From Novosphingobium sp. (lineage in GTDB: Bacteria; Pseudomonadota; Alphaproteobacteria; Sphingomonadales; Sphingomonadaceae): DNA of 64,000 nucleotides. The notes under the pieces were generated by a model, which was given only the letters and a program-made list of their open reading frames with translations, did no database searches and was not told where the DNA came from. How positions within the stretch are numbered: position 1 is the stretch's first letter; each line of letters begins with the position of its first letter. Where the stretch lies: the NCBI RefSeq assembly GCF_020852455.1, contig NZ_JADZAT010000001.1:1-64000 (forward strand), given 5' to 3'. The translations under genes and the position numbers were made by a program. Of this stretch, positions 53,153 to 62,792 are shown in pieces.

Positions 53153-54336
53153 AGCTCACCGCAATCGAGACCTTCGTGGTCGGCAATCCGCCGCCGCATT
53201 TCGGCGGGCGCTATTTCGTCTTTGTGAAGCTCAGCACCGACAACGGCTCGACCGGGCTTGGCGAAGCCTATTGCGTGCCGTTCTCGCCGCATCTGGTGGC
53301 GCAGATGTGCGAGGATGTCTTTGCTCGTTACATGGAAGGGCAAGACCCGCATGACATCGAGAAGATGTGGCGCCGGGTCTATTCCAGCGGCTTTACCCAG
53401 CATCCCGACCTGACCCTGATGGGGGTGATGAGCGCGCTGGAAATGGCCTGCTGGGATATCGTCGGCAAGGAAGCCGGGCAGCCGGTTTACAAGCTGCTGG
53501 GCGGGCAGGTGCACGAGGCGCTGCGGTCCTACACCTACATCTACCCGCGCCCCGGCGACCAGAGCGACGTCTATCACGACCCCGATCTGGCCGCCGAACG
53601 CGCCGCGCTCTATCTCGACATGGGCTTTACCGCGCTGAAGTTCGATCCGGCGGGACCCTATTCGGCCTTCGACGGGCGGCAGCTGAGCCTGGAAGCGCTC
53701 GACCTGTCCGAGCGGTTCTGCAAGGCACTGCGCGAAGCGGTGGGCAGCAGGGCAGACCTGCTGTTCGGCACCCATGGGCAGATGACCGCCGCAGGCGCGA
53801 TCCGGCTCGCCAAGCGGCTGGAGAAATACGATCCGCTGTGGCTGGAAGAACCGGTTCCGCCCGACGCGCCAGAGGAAATGGCCAAGGTCGCCCGCGCCAC
53901 ATCGATCCCGATCGCGACTGGTGAGCGGTTGACCACCAAGTACGATTTCGCCCGCCTGCTCGATTGCGGCGCGGCGGCGATCCTGCAGATGAACCTGGGC
54001 CGGGTCGGCGGCTTGCTTGAAGCCAAGAAGATCGCCGGAATGGCCGAAGTGCGCCACGTCCAGATCGCGCCGCACCTCTATTGCGGGCCGGTGGTCGGCG
54101 CGGCCAATGTCCAGCTGGCCACCTGTTCGCCCAATTTCCTGATCCTGGAAAGCATCGAGGACTGGAGCGGATTCCATGCCCAGATCCTCAAGACGCCGAT
54201 GCACTTCGAACAGGGCCACGTGATCCCGCCGAACGCGCCGGGTCTGGGGATCGAGCTCAACGAAGAGGTGGCGCGCGCCCATCCCTATACCGGGGACATG
54301 CTCCACCTCGAGATGACCCAAAACCCGGTCCGGTGA
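53149..54336 (+). CDS. Enolase-superfamily (mandelate racemase/galactonate dehydratase-like) enzyme
   Basis: A 395-residue protein with the capping domain and barrel of the mandelate racemase group. Visible catalytic elements are 'ALKFDPAGP' (barrel strand 2), metal ligands in 'LEEPVPPD' and 'TGERLTTKYDF', and the His of 'IAPHLYCGP'. At the third-strand position the usual D-x-H/N is Gly207-Thr-His209, so one metal ligand may differ. The nearest described relatives dehydrate sugar acids such as galactonate. It sits between an aldehyde dehydrogenase and a GMC oxidoreductase, consistent with aldose or alcohol oxidation followed by acid dehydration. The exact substrate is not known. Confidence 0.85.
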   Translation: MKLTAIETFVVGNPPPHFGGRYFVFVKLSTDNGSTGLGEAYCVPFSPHLVAQMCEDVFARYMEGQDPHDIEKMWRRVYSSGFTQHPDLTLMGVMSALEMACWDIVGKEAGQPVYKLLGGQVHEALRSYTYIYPRPGDQSDVYHDPDLAAERAALYLDMGFTALKFDPAGPYSAFDGRQLSLEALDLSERFCKALREAVGSRADLLFGTHGQMTAAGAIRLAKRLEKYDPLWLEEPVPPDAPEEMAKVARATSIPIATGERLTTKYDFARLLDCGAAAILQMNLGRVGGLLEAKKIAGMAEVRHVQIAPHLYCGPVVGAANVQLATCSPNFLILESIEDWSGFHAQILKTPMHFEQGHVIPPNAPGLGIELNEEVARAHPYTGDMLHLEMTQNPVR

Positions 54337-55949
54337 TGGAAGAGTTCGACTATGTGATCGTCGGCGCGGGAACGGCGGGCTGCGTGCTGGCCAGCCGGCT
54401 CAGCGAAGATGGCAAGGCCAGCGTGCTGGTGCTTGAGGCCGGCGGCAGCGACCTGTCGATCTGGATCCAGATGCCGATCGGCTATGGCCGGACCTTCTTC
54501 AACAAGCGCATCAACTGGATGTACGATACCGAACCGGTCGAAGCGCTGGGCGGACGGCGCAGTTATTGGCCGCGCGGCAAGGTTGTCGGCGGGTCGGGAT
54601 CGATCAATGCGATGGTCTATGTTCGCGGCCAGCCCCGCGATTTCGATGACTGGAAGGCGCTGGGCAATCCGGGGTGGGGTTGGGACGATGTCCTGCCGTA
54701 CTTCAAGAAGAGCGAGGATTTCGACTGGCACAGCGCCCACCACGGGCGCGGCGGGCCGCAGCACGTTACCGACATCAGCCCGCACGTCCACCCGGTCTGC
54801 CACAGCTTCATCGAAAGCGCCGAGCAACTGGGCTTTCCCGTGACCAGCGATTTCAACGGCAGCCATCCCGAAGGCGTCGGGATTTATCAGATCAACACCC
54901 GCGGCGGCTGGCGCGCTTCGACTGCCAATGCCTTTCTCCATCCGGCGCTGAAGCGGAGCAACCTGAAGCTGCAGACCAAGGCGCTGGTCCGGCGGGTGCT
55001 GTTCGAGGGCAAGCGAGCCTGCGGAGTGGAGTACTCGCTTGGCGGTACAGTGCGCCAGGTCAAGGCACGGCGTGAGGTGATCCTGAGCGGCGGAGCAATC
55101 AGTTCGCCGCAGTTGCTGATGCTCTCGGGGATCGGCGATCCCGAACGGTTGAAGAAGCACGGCATCCAGCCCATGGTGGCGGCACCGGCGGTGGGCCGCA
55201 ATTTGCAGGATCATCTGGCGGTTTCCTATTTCTACAAGACCCGCACGCCGACCTTGAACGATGTTCTGCACCCGCTGATCGGCAAGGCCATGGCGGGCCT
55301 GCGCTACTTGTTCGACCGGGGCGGACCGTTGTCACTCAGCGTCAATCAGAGCGGTGGATTCGTGCGCAGCGATCCGGGGCAGGAGCACGTCAACCTGCAA
55401 CTCTATTTCAGCCCGGTGAGCTATACCAACACCCCACTGTCTGAGCGCAAGTTGCTCAACCCCGATCCGTTCTCCGCATTCCTGCTCTCGTTCAACGCTT
55501 GCCGACCGACCAGCCGCGGCGAACTTGAGTTGGCGTCCGCCGATCCTGCCGCGCACCCGTTGATCCGTCCGAACTATCTTGCGACCGAACACGACCTGGC
55601 CGAGGTCAAGGCCGGCAACCGGTTGCTGCGCCAGATTGCCGGCACGGCGCCCTTGGCCGACATCATCACCGAGGAAATCATCCCTGGTCCGGGCGTGGAG
55701 GGTGAAGCGGCCCAAATGGAAGATTTCCGCAAGCGCGCTGACACGGTCTATCACCCGACCTGCACTTGCATCATGGGTCCGGATCCCGCCTCCGCAGTGG
55801 TCGATGCACGCCTGCGCGTCCATGGGACTGAAGGCCTGCGAGTGATCGATGCCTCAGTCTTCCCGACGATCACGTCCGGCAACACCAATGCGCCGACTGT
55901 GATGGTCGCCGAAAAGGGTGCTGCGATGGTGATCGAAGACTGGCGCTAA
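54336..55949 (+). CDS. GMC-family alcohol/choline-type oxidoreductase
   Basis: A 537-residue GMC flavoprotein with FAD motif 'VGAGTAGCVLA', 'GKVVGGSGSINAMVYV', and catalytic His473 (HPTCTC) and Asn518 (GNTNAPT). It is a paralogue of the betA product at 13556 but sits in a different, sugar-acid-like operon, so it is more likely an alcohol dehydrogenase for that pathway than a choline enzyme. The start overlaps the previous stop by one base (TGATG), ending the operon. Confidence 0.88.
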   Translation: MEEFDYVIVGAGTAGCVLASRLSEDGKASVLVLEAGGSDLSIWIQMPIGYGRTFFNKRINWMYDTEPVEALGGRRSYWPRGKVVGGSGSINAMVYVRGQPRDFDDWKALGNPGWGWDDVLPYFKKSEDFDWHSAHHGRGGPQHVTDISPHVHPVCHSFIESAEQLGFPVTSDFNGSHPEGVGIYQINTRGGWRASTANAFLHPALKRSNLKLQTKALVRRVLFEGKRACGVEYSLGGTVRQVKARREVILSGGAISSPQLLMLSGIGDPERLKKHGIQPMVAAPAVGRNLQDHLAVSYFYKTRTPTLNDVLHPLIGKAMAGLRYLFDRGGPLSLSVNQSGGFVRSDPGQEHVNLQLYFSPVSYTNTPLSERKLLNPDPFSAFLLSFNACRPTSRGELELASADPAAHPLIRPNYLATEHDLAEVKAGNRLLRQIAGTAPLADIITEEIIPGPGVEGEAAQMEDFRKRADTVYHPTCTCIMGPDPASAVVDARLRVHGTEGLRVIDASVFPTITSGNTNAPTVMVAEKGAAMVIEDWR

Positions 55950-56017
55950 CCCAAAGAAATCTTACCGATGCAGCGATTCCGTGCTATCCATCAAAAAAAT
56001 GGACCAATGGGTGAGCG

Positions 56018-56929
56018 ATGGCAGGGAAGATCGATCTCAGGCGGTTACCGCCGCTCAAGGCGCTTCGCGGGTTTGAGGCAGCAACTCGGCACCAGTCGAT
56101 CCGCGACGCGGCCGAGGAATTGTGCCTGACCCACCCGGCGGTCAGCCACCAGGTTCAACTGATCGAAGAAGCGCTGGGGATCGCCCTGTTTGCCCAGGAA
56201 GGCCGCCACATCGTTTCGACCGAGGAAGGGCGCGTGCTTTACCCCTATGTCCGCAGCGCGTTTGAATCGCTGCTTGAAGGGGTGGAGGCGGCGCAGCGCC
56301 ATGCGCTCGACAAACCGCTCCGGATCCAGACCTATATCACCGCCTCGATCCGCTGGCTGGCCAAGCGCGTGCCCCAGTTCATGGAGCAGCATCCCGAGGT
56401 CAAGCTGACCCTGGCGACCTGCGCTGTGGAGTGGGAATTCGACGACAAGCACGCCGATGTCGGGCTGGTCTATTGCGAAAGCCCGCCCGATCCCGCCCAG
56501 TTCCACTGGCAGCCGGTGTTCGACTATACGCTCTACACCGTCTGCAGCCCGCAGTTCCTGGCCGAGCATGGCGGCGAACTGACCGTGGCCGAACTGATGG
56601 CCAAGCCGCTGATCGCGATCACCACCGAAGAACAGAACTGGGAGGGCTGGTTCGCCTCGGCCGGGTTGGAATTCGCCCCGCAGATCCCCAGCATCATGGT
56701 CGATACCTGCGCGATGGCGCTGGAAATGGCGCTGGCCGGGCGCGGTGTGGCGTTGATCAACGGACCCTTTGCCGAAGGCGAACTGGCCGATGGCAGCCTG
56801 GTGATGCCGGTGCCGCACCGCGAGGTTTGCCCCGGATCATGGGGCCTGATCTGCCGCAGGGACATGCGCGACAACGTGCGCGTGAAGACCTTCATCGACT
56901 GGGTGGCGGATCACGCTAGCCCAGGCTGA
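56018..56929 (+). CDS. LysR-type regulator, GcvA-like
   Basis: A 303-residue LysR regulator of the GcvA/AmpR-like group: helix-turn-helix in 'QSIRDAAEELCLTHPAVSHQ' and an effector domain with 'VGLVYCESPP' and 'LAGRGVALINGP'. It follows the GMC operon by 68 bases and converges with the aldehyde dehydrogenase gene at 56916, with a 14-base overlap. GcvA homologues respond to glycine, but many relatives do not; target genes here are unknown. Confidence 0.87.
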   Translation: MAGKIDLRRLPPLKALRGFEAATRHQSIRDAAEELCLTHPAVSHQVQLIEEALGIALFAQEGRHIVSTEEGRVLYPYVRSAFESLLEGVEAAQRHALDKPLRIQTYITASIRWLAKRVPQFMEQHPEVKLTLATCAVEWEFDDKHADVGLVYCESPPDPAQFHWQPVFDYTLYTVCSPQFLAEHGGELTVAELMAKPLIAITTEEQNWEGWFASAGLEFAPQIPSIMVDTCAMALEMALAGRGVALINGPFAEGELADGSLVMPVPHREVCPGSWGLICRRDMRDNVRVKTFIDWVADHASPG

Positions 56930-58409
56930 TCCAGCTCGACTTGCTCTGCATATAGCCGGCCAGGCTTTCCAGCGATTTGTCGCGCGTATTGCCCGATTGC
57001 TTGAAGCCGCCGAACGGCTGGGTCATGTCGCCATCGCCGAAGCAGTTGACCCAGACCACGCCGGCCTCGATCGCCTTGACCATGCGGTGCGCCGTGGCAA
57101 GGTCGCTGGTCCAGACCGAAGCGGCCAGGCCATAGATGCTGTCGTTGGCCAGCCGGATTGCCTCTTCCTCGCTTGAGAAGGTCAGCATGGCGGCGACCGG
57201 TCCGAAGATCTCCTCGCGGCCGATGGCCATTTGCGCGGTTACGCCGGTGAACAGCGTCGGCAGCACATAGGCGCCATCGGGGCGCGACGGATCGGCACCG
57301 CCACCCAGTGCGACAGCGGCGCCTTCGGCCTTGCCGCTTTCGATCCAGCCCAGCACCTTGCCCTGCTGTGCGCTGGACACCAGCGGGCCCAGTGTGGTCG
57401 CCGGATCGAGCGGGTCGCCGGGGTTATAGAGCTCCTGCGCCTTGCGAGTGAAGGCAGCGATGAATTGATCGCGGATCGCCGCATGGACCAGCAAGCGCGA
57501 ACCAGCGTTGCAGACCTGACCGGCATTGTCGAAGATCCCGCGCACGGCATATTCTGCGGCGCGGTCCAGATCGGGCAGATCGGGCATGAACACCTGCGGG
57601 CTCTTGCCGCCGGTTTCCAGCGAAACCCGCTTCATGTTGCTTTGCCCGGCGTAGACCAGCAACTGCTTGCCCACCGCGGTTGATCCGGTGAAGCTGATCT
57701 TGGCGACATCGTTGTGGAGCGCGAGGGCCTTGCCCGCCTCGATCCCGGTGCCGTTCACCACGTTGAACACGCCCGCCGGTCCGCCCGCTTCAAGGAAAAG
57801 CTGTGCCGGCCGGATCGAGCTGAGCGGGGCCAGCTCCGATGGCTTGAGCACCACGCAATTGCCCGCTGCCAGCGCCGGGGCGACTTTCCAGGCGGCCATC
57901 AGCAGTGGATAGTTCCACGGGCTGATCGCGCCAACCACGCCCAGCGGCTCGCGGCTGATGGTGTGGACAGCATCGTGCGCGCTGATCGTCGAAAGTCCGG
58001 CGATTTTGTCGATCGCTTCACCGAAATAGCGGATCGTCACCACCACTTCGGGCAGGTCGATGGTCAGTGCATCGGTGATCGGCTTGCCCATCGACAGGGT
58101 TTCGAGCAACGCCAGTTCCTCGGCCTGGGCTTCGACCAGATCGGCCCAGCGGCGCATCACCGCCATCCGTTCGCGCGGGTACATGTGCCGCCAGCGGCCA
58201 TCTTCCCAGGCAGCCTTCGCGGCCGCTACTGCGCGGTCGATATCCGCAGCCGAGCCGCAGGCCGCTTCAGCAATTGTCGCGCCGGTGGCAGGGTTGATGA
58301 CCGGATGCGTTGCGCCGTCCAGCGCAGGGACGGCCTTGCCGTCGATGATCAGTCCGGTCTCGACCTGCAGCGCCTTGGCCCGCGCCCGCCAATCGGCCAG
58401 CGAAGTCAC
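56916..58409 (-). CDS. Aldehyde dehydrogenase, PuuC-like
   Basis: A 497-residue aldehyde dehydrogenase with 'SPWNYPLLMA', Glu in 'LETGGKSPQ' and nucleophile Cys in 'NAGQVCNAGSR'. The 'DGDMTQPFGGFKQSGNTRDKS' region resembles gamma-glutamyl-gamma-aminobutyraldehyde dehydrogenase and trimethylaminobutyraldehyde-type enzymes, so an amino- or trimethylamino-aldehyde is a possible substrate. It overlaps the upstream beta-hydroxyacid dehydrogenase gene by 4 bases. Confidence 0.9.
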   Translation of the reverse strand: MTSLADWRARAKALQVETGLIIDGKAVPALDGATHPVINPATGATIAEAACGSAADIDRAVAAAKAAWEDGRWRHMYPRERMAVMRRWADLVEAQAEELALLETLSMGKPITDALTIDLPEVVVTIRYFGEAIDKIAGLSTISAHDAVHTISREPLGVVGAISPWNYPLLMAAWKVAPALAAGNCVVLKPSELAPLSSIRPAQLFLEAGGPAGVFNVVNGTGIEAGKALALHNDVAKISFTGSTAVGKQLLVYAGQSNMKRVSLETGGKSPQVFMPDLPDLDRAAEYAVRGIFDNAGQVCNAGSRLLVHAAIRDQFIAAFTRKAQELYNPGDPLDPATTLGPLVSSAQQGKVLGWIESGKAEGAAVALGGGADPSRPDGAYVLPTLFTGVTAQMAIGREEIFGPVAAMLTFSSEEEAIRLANDSIYGLAASVWTSDLATAHRMVKAIEAGVVWVNCFGDGDMTQPFGGFKQSGNTRDKSLESLAGYMQSKSSWISLG

Positions 58410-59359
58410 CGCCGCGGGACCACTTCGTAACCCGGCTCTTCAGGCTCATCATCGACCATCTGGTCGGGGAAGCCGCTGCCCAGCACTTTCAGGCCCAGCG
58501 GCTCTTCATAGCGTCGGATGATGTTGGGCGAGAATTCGCGATCACCGTATTGGGTGCGGGCTTCCTTGAACAGCCGCACAATCAGCGGCGACATTTCGAC
58601 CGGGACGCCGTGCTCCTGCGCGATTTCATCGAACAGGCCGATGTCCTTGCTGACCAGGTCCATGGTGAAGTTGATGTCGCGGCTGCCGTTGAGGATCACC
58701 TGGCTTTCGGTTTCGTGGACGAAGCTGTTGCCGCTCGAAATGCGGATCGCCTCATAGGTGGTGTTCATGTCGAGGCCCGCCGCCTTGCAGGTGGTCAGTG
58801 CCTCGGCCAGCGCGACCAGGTGCACGGTGCAGAGGTAGTTGGTCATCACCTTGAGCTTTGATGCGGTGCCCAGATCGCCGGTATGAAGGATCCGCCGGCC
58901 CATCGATTTCAGCAGCGGGAGGACCTTGTCGAACCCTTCGCGCGGGCCGCCAGCGAAGATCGAGATGTTGCCGGTGTCAGCCCGGTGACAGCCGCCCGAA
59001 ACCGGGCATTCCATGAACAGCGCGCCCTTTGCGGACACCAGCGCCCCCAGCCGGATCACTTCCTCGTAATCGGTGGTGCTCATTTCCATCCAGACCTGGC
59101 CGGGGCGCATGACAGGCAGAAAGCCATCCTCGCCTTCGGCCACGGCGGCGCTGGCTGCCGGGGAGGGCAGGCAGGTGACGATGACGTCGCATTTTTCGCC
59201 GATCTCGCGCGGGCTGGCGGCGGAGGAGGCGCCGCGTCCGGTGAATTCGGCCATCAGTGCCGGATCAAGATCGCGCACCGTCACGTCGTGGCCGTTACGG
59301 ATCAGGCTGCCGGCCAGTTTGCCGCCGACATTGCCAAGCCCGATGAAACCGATCTTCAT
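58406..59359 (-). CDS. Beta-hydroxyacid dehydrogenase (3-hydroxyisobutyrate dehydrogenase family)
   Basis: A 317-residue protein with the N-terminal NAD(P) motif 'GFIGLGNVGGKLA', the substrate segment 'CPVSGGCHRA' and the catalytic Lys in 'KLKVMTNYL'. Family members oxidise 3-hydroxyisobutyrate, tartronate semialdehyde or similar 3-hydroxyacids. The C-terminal 25 residues are acidic and extended. It is first in an operon with the PuuC-like aldehyde dehydrogenase; the SDR gene is 97 bases upstream on the same strand. Confidence 0.88.
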   Translation of the reverse strand: MKIGFIGLGNVGGKLAGSLIRNGHDVTVRDLDPALMAEFTGRGASSAASPREIGEKCDVIVTCLPSPAASAAVAEGEDGFLPVMRPGQVWMEMSTTDYEEVIRLGALVSAKGALFMECPVSGGCHRADTGNISIFAGGPREGFDKVLPLLKSMGRRILHTGDLGTASKLKVMTNYLCTVHLVALAEALTTCKAAGLDMNTTYEAIRISSGNSFVHETESQVILNGSRDINFTMDLVSKDIGLFDEIAQEHGVPVEMSPLIVRLFKEARTQYGDREFSPNIIRRYEEPLGLKVLGSGFPDQMVDDEPEEPGYEVVPRR

Positions 59360-59456
59360 GCGTGAATTCTCCCCACTTTCGCAGGGTGACTAGGCCGTCT
59401 GGCAGACGCCAGAACAACTGAATAATTTGCGCCGAATGGTCGAAATTATTGCCGCT

Positions 59457-60212
59457 TCAGCGAGTCTTGAGCCGCAGCGCGTCCCAGCTTGAATCGGCGT
59501 CCCAGCCGCCATCAACCGGCAGCGCGACACCGTTCACGAACTGCCCGTCGCGGGCCAGGAACAGGATTGCGGCGGCAACATCCTCGGGCCTGGCAAAGCG
59601 CGCCATCGGCACCCGGTTCACGATATCGCTATCGGTATAGGCGCCCGATCCCATGTCCTTCACATCCATCTCGGTCTTGATCCAGCCGGGGCAGACTGCA
59701 TTGACCCGCACCCCGCGTCCGCCCCATTCCGCGGCGAGCGTCCGGGTCAGGCCAATCAGGCCGTGCTTGGAAGTGTTGTAAGCGCTGCGGTGGATCACCC
59801 CGCCAAGCCCCGCAACCGAGGCGACGTTGACGATCGCCCCGCTGCCCTTGGCCAGCATCTGCTTGCCCAGTTCGCGGCACAGCAGGAACGGCCCGGCCAG
59901 GTTGATCGCCATCATCCGGTTCCACTGCTCCAGCGTGGTTTCCTCGGCAGGCTGGATCATGCTGATCCCGGCATTGTTGACCAGCACGTCAGCCCCGCCG
60001 AGAGCGGCGAGATGCGCGGCCAGTTCGCTCACGAACGCTTCGCTGGAAACATCGCCAGACAGCGCGCTGGCGTCCTGCCCGGCGAACTGGTCCAGCACAT
60101 GATCGAGCGGCTGAACGTCAGTCAGCACCACGCGGTAGCCATTGGCTGCAAACAGCCGCGCGGTGACCAACCCAAGTCCCTGCGCCGCACCCGTGATCAC
60201 CGCCGTCTGCAT
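59457..60212 (-). CDS. Short-chain dehydrogenase/reductase
   Basis: A 251-residue classical SDR with the cofactor motif T-G-A-A-Q-G-L-G, 'NNAG', and the active-site Ser and Tyr-x3-Lys in 'YNTSKHG'. It oxidises or reduces an alcohol/carbonyl, and Asp near the end of strand 2 ('VVLTDVQ') suggests NAD. It is divergent from the dimethylglycine-dehydrogenase-like gene at 60371, with 158 bases between them that must contain both promoters. Confidence 0.9.
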   Translation of the reverse strand: MQTAVITGAAQGLGLVTARLFAANGYRVVLTDVQPLDHVLDQFAGQDASALSGDVSSEAFVSELAAHLAALGGADVLVNNAGISMIQPAEETTLEQWNRMMAINLAGPFLLCRELGKQMLAKGSGAIVNVASVAGLGGVIHRSAYNTSKHGLIGLTRTLAAEWGGRGVRVNAVCPGWIKTEMDVKDMGSGAYTDSDIVNRVPMARFARPEDVAAAILFLARDGQFVNGVALPVDGGWDADSSWDALRLKTR

Positions 60213-60370
60213 GCCAACTTCCCTTTTTGTGTTGCGATTCCCGCATTGCGTAACAGGCCTTGCAGGTCATGGACCCGTAAGTTTTTTGCACCGATCATTC
60301 GGAATTGCACATTTGTCGAGCCCGCACCCGGCACCCTAAGCTGGCAGCAATTTTGGGAGAGGCGCATTCG

Positions 60371-62788
60371 ATGCAGGGGCAAGCACGGGTAGTTATCATT
60401 GGCGGCGGGATCATGGGGGCAAGCCTGCTCTACCACCTGGCGCAGGAAGGCTGGACCGACATTGTCCTGATCGAGAAGGACGAGCTGACCAGCGGTTCCA
60501 CCTGGCACGCCGCCGGGCAGTGCCCGAACATCACCGGCAGCTTCAACCTTGCCAAGATGCACGCCTATTCGAACTGGCTCTACCCGCAGCTTGAAGGGCT
60601 GACCGGGCAATATGTCAGCTGGCACAAATCCGGCGGAATTCGCTTCGCCAACAACGAGCGCGAGCTGGCCTGGCTGCGCTACATCAAGGGCTTCAGCAAG
60701 GTCGTCGGCTTTGACATGGAACTGATCGATCCGGCCGAGATCCGCCGGATCAATCCCTTCGTCACCACAGAAGGCGTGCTGGCCGGTGCTCTTACTACAG
60801 ATGACGGCCACGCCGACCCTTCGGGCATCTGCAATGCCTTGGCGATCGGCGGCAAGCAGCTGGGCGCGACGATCGTGCGCAAGAACCGGGTCACCGCACT
60901 GACCCAGCTGCCCAGCGGCGAATGGGATGTGGAGACCGAGCAAGGCACGATCCGCGCCGGAATGGTGGTCAACGCCGCCGGTTGCTATGCCCGGCAGGTT
61001 GCACAGATGGCCGGGATCGACATCCCGGTCACCAATATGGAGCACCATTACCTGGTCACCGATCCGATCCCGGCCTTTCAGGAACGATCGGACGAGATGC
61101 CGGTGATGCGCGACAGCTGGATGTCGGGCTATATGCGGCAAGAGCAGAAGAGCGGGCTGATTGGGGTTTACGAGAACGTCAACCTGGCCGAGGCCTGGGC
61201 CCCGCGCGGCGGGCATCCCGAATGGCATTCGACCAGCGAACTGTTCCCCGACGATCTGGACCGGATTTCCAAGTGGCTGGAACGCGCGATTGAGCGGATC
61301 CCGGTGTTTGGCGAGGTCGGCATCCGCCGCGTGGTCAATGGCGCGATCCCGCATACCCCCGATGGCGGGCCATTGCTGGGCCCCGCGGCCGGCCTCAGCA
61401 ATTTCTGGCACTGCTGCGGCACCAGCTTCGGGATCGCGCAGGGCGGCGGCGCGGGCAAGTACCTGGCGCAATGGATGGTTCACGGCGATGCCGAGATCAA
61501 CATGGCCGAATTCGATCCGCGCCGGTACGGCCCCTATGCCGACGAACAGTACAGCCGCGACATGGTGTTCCTTGACTACCGGATGACCTTCACCACCCGC
61601 CTGCCGGGCGAGGAAGAGCCCGATGGGCGGCCCAAGAAAGTTAGCCCGCTGTACGACAAGCTCAAGGCCAAAGGCGCGGTCTATGGCGCAACCTATGGCT
61701 GGGAACGGCCCAAGTGGTTCAGCCTTGACGGGCGCGAGGAAGAGGGCGGCTATCACCGCACGAACGTGTTTGACGTCGTGGCCGCAGAGTGCCGGGCCGT
61801 CGCCGAGGGGGTAGGGGTGCTCGACCTCTCGGGCTTTGCCAAGTACGAGGTGAAAGGCCCTGATGCGGAGAGCTATCTGAACCGGCTGTGCGCCAATCGC
61901 ATGCCGGTGAAGCAGGGCGGGATCGCGCTGGTCCACATGCTGTCCGAAGGCGGGCGCATCCAGGGCGAAATGACCGTGACGAGGCTGGCCGACGATCACT
62001 TCTATTGCCTGTCAGCCGCCGCAGCCGAACAGCGCGACTGGGACTGGCTGGTGCAGCACCGGCTGCCCGGCGAGCAGGTGGAACTGCAAAACACTACGAT
62101 GGATCGCGGCGTGCTGGTGATGAACGGCCCCAAGAGCCGCGACGTGCTATCGGCCGTGACCGATGCCGATCTTTCGAACGAAGGTTTCCGCTGGCTGAGC
62201 GGGCAGGAAATCACGATTGCGGGCCGCCCGGTGCGGGCGCTGCGCGTGTCCTATGCTGGTGAGCTGGGCTGGGAACTGCACCCGGCGATGGACGATCTGG
62301 AAGCGGTCTATGACGCGATCTGGGCGGCGGGCGAAGCGCACGGGATTGTCGATTATGGCCTCTACGCATCGAACGCGATGCGAATGGAGAAGGGCTACAA
62401 GGCCTGGGGTAGCGAGCTGACCAATGAACTGACCATGATCGAGGCCGACATGCCACGCTTCATCCAGTTCAAGAAGGACGCCTTTACCGGCAGGCAGGCC
62501 ACGCTCGACGCGCCGGTGCGCTTCAAGATCGTCTACGGCGAAGTCGATGCCGCCAATGTCGATCCGCGCGGGACCGAGCCATGCCTGGTCGGCGATGAGT
62601 GCATCGGCCTCGTCACCTCGGGCGGCTATGGCCACCGGGTAGGCAAGAGCCTGTTCTTCGCCTGCGTGCCGGTCGAACATGCCGAGCCCGGTTCGACCTT
62701 CGAGATCGAATTGCAGGGCGAGCGCCGCAAGGCCGTTGTGCTGGCCGAGCCGGCCTATGATCCCAGCAATTCCGAGCAGAAGGCCTGA
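60371..62788 (+). CDS. Dimethylglycine/sarcosine dehydrogenase-like flavoprotein with GcvT domain (copy 1)
   Basis: An 805-residue protein with an N-terminal amine-oxidase FAD domain ('VVIIGGGIMGASLLYHLA') and a C-terminal aminomethyltransferase (GcvT-like) domain from about residue 430. His46 in 'STWHAAG' matches the residue that carries covalent FAD in mammalian dimethylglycine dehydrogenase. Such enzymes remove an N-methyl group and hand the formaldehyde unit to THF as methylene-THF. It would take dimethylglycine or sarcosine left after MttB action. ATG 60371 is chosen from the family start. A second copy follows after 4 bases. Confidence 0.9.
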   Translation: MQGQARVVIIGGGIMGASLLYHLAQEGWTDIVLIEKDELTSGSTWHAAGQCPNITGSFNLAKMHAYSNWLYPQLEGLTGQYVSWHKSGGIRFANNERELAWLRYIKGFSKVVGFDMELIDPAEIRRINPFVTTEGVLAGALTTDDGHADPSGICNALAIGGKQLGATIVRKNRVTALTQLPSGEWDVETEQGTIRAGMVVNAAGCYARQVAQMAGIDIPVTNMEHHYLVTDPIPAFQERSDEMPVMRDSWMSGYMRQEQKSGLIGVYENVNLAEAWAPRGGHPEWHSTSELFPDDLDRISKWLERAIERIPVFGEVGIRRVVNGAIPHTPDGGPLLGPAAGLSNFWHCCGTSFGIAQGGGAGKYLAQWMVHGDAEINMAEFDPRRYGPYADEQYSRDMVFLDYRMTFTTRLPGEEEPDGRPKKVSPLYDKLKAKGAVYGATYGWERPKWFSLDGREEEGGYHRTNVFDVVAAECRAVAEGVGVLDLSGFAKYEVKGPDAESYLNRLCANRMPVKQGGIALVHMLSEGGRIQGEMTVTRLADDHFYCLSAAAAEQRDWDWLVQHRLPGEQVELQNTTMDRGVLVMNGPKSRDVLSAVTDADLSNEGFRWLSGQEITIAGRPVRALRVSYAGELGWELHPAMDDLEAVYDAIWAAGEAHGIVDYGLYASNAMRMEKGYKAWGSELTNELTMIEADMPRFIQFKKDAFTGRQATLDAPVRFKIVYGEVDAANVDPRGTEPCLVGDECIGLVTSGGYGHRVGKSLFFACVPVEHAEPGSTFEIELQGERRKAVVLAEPAYDPSNSEQKA

Positions 62789-62792
62789 ACCG

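Noticed and set aside
58406..59359. L-carnitine dehydrogenase
   Set aside because: The sequence belongs to the 3-hydroxyisobutyrate dehydrogenase family by its SGG and K-x3-N motifs; carnitine dehydrogenases belong to the 3-hydroxyacyl-CoA dehydrogenase family.
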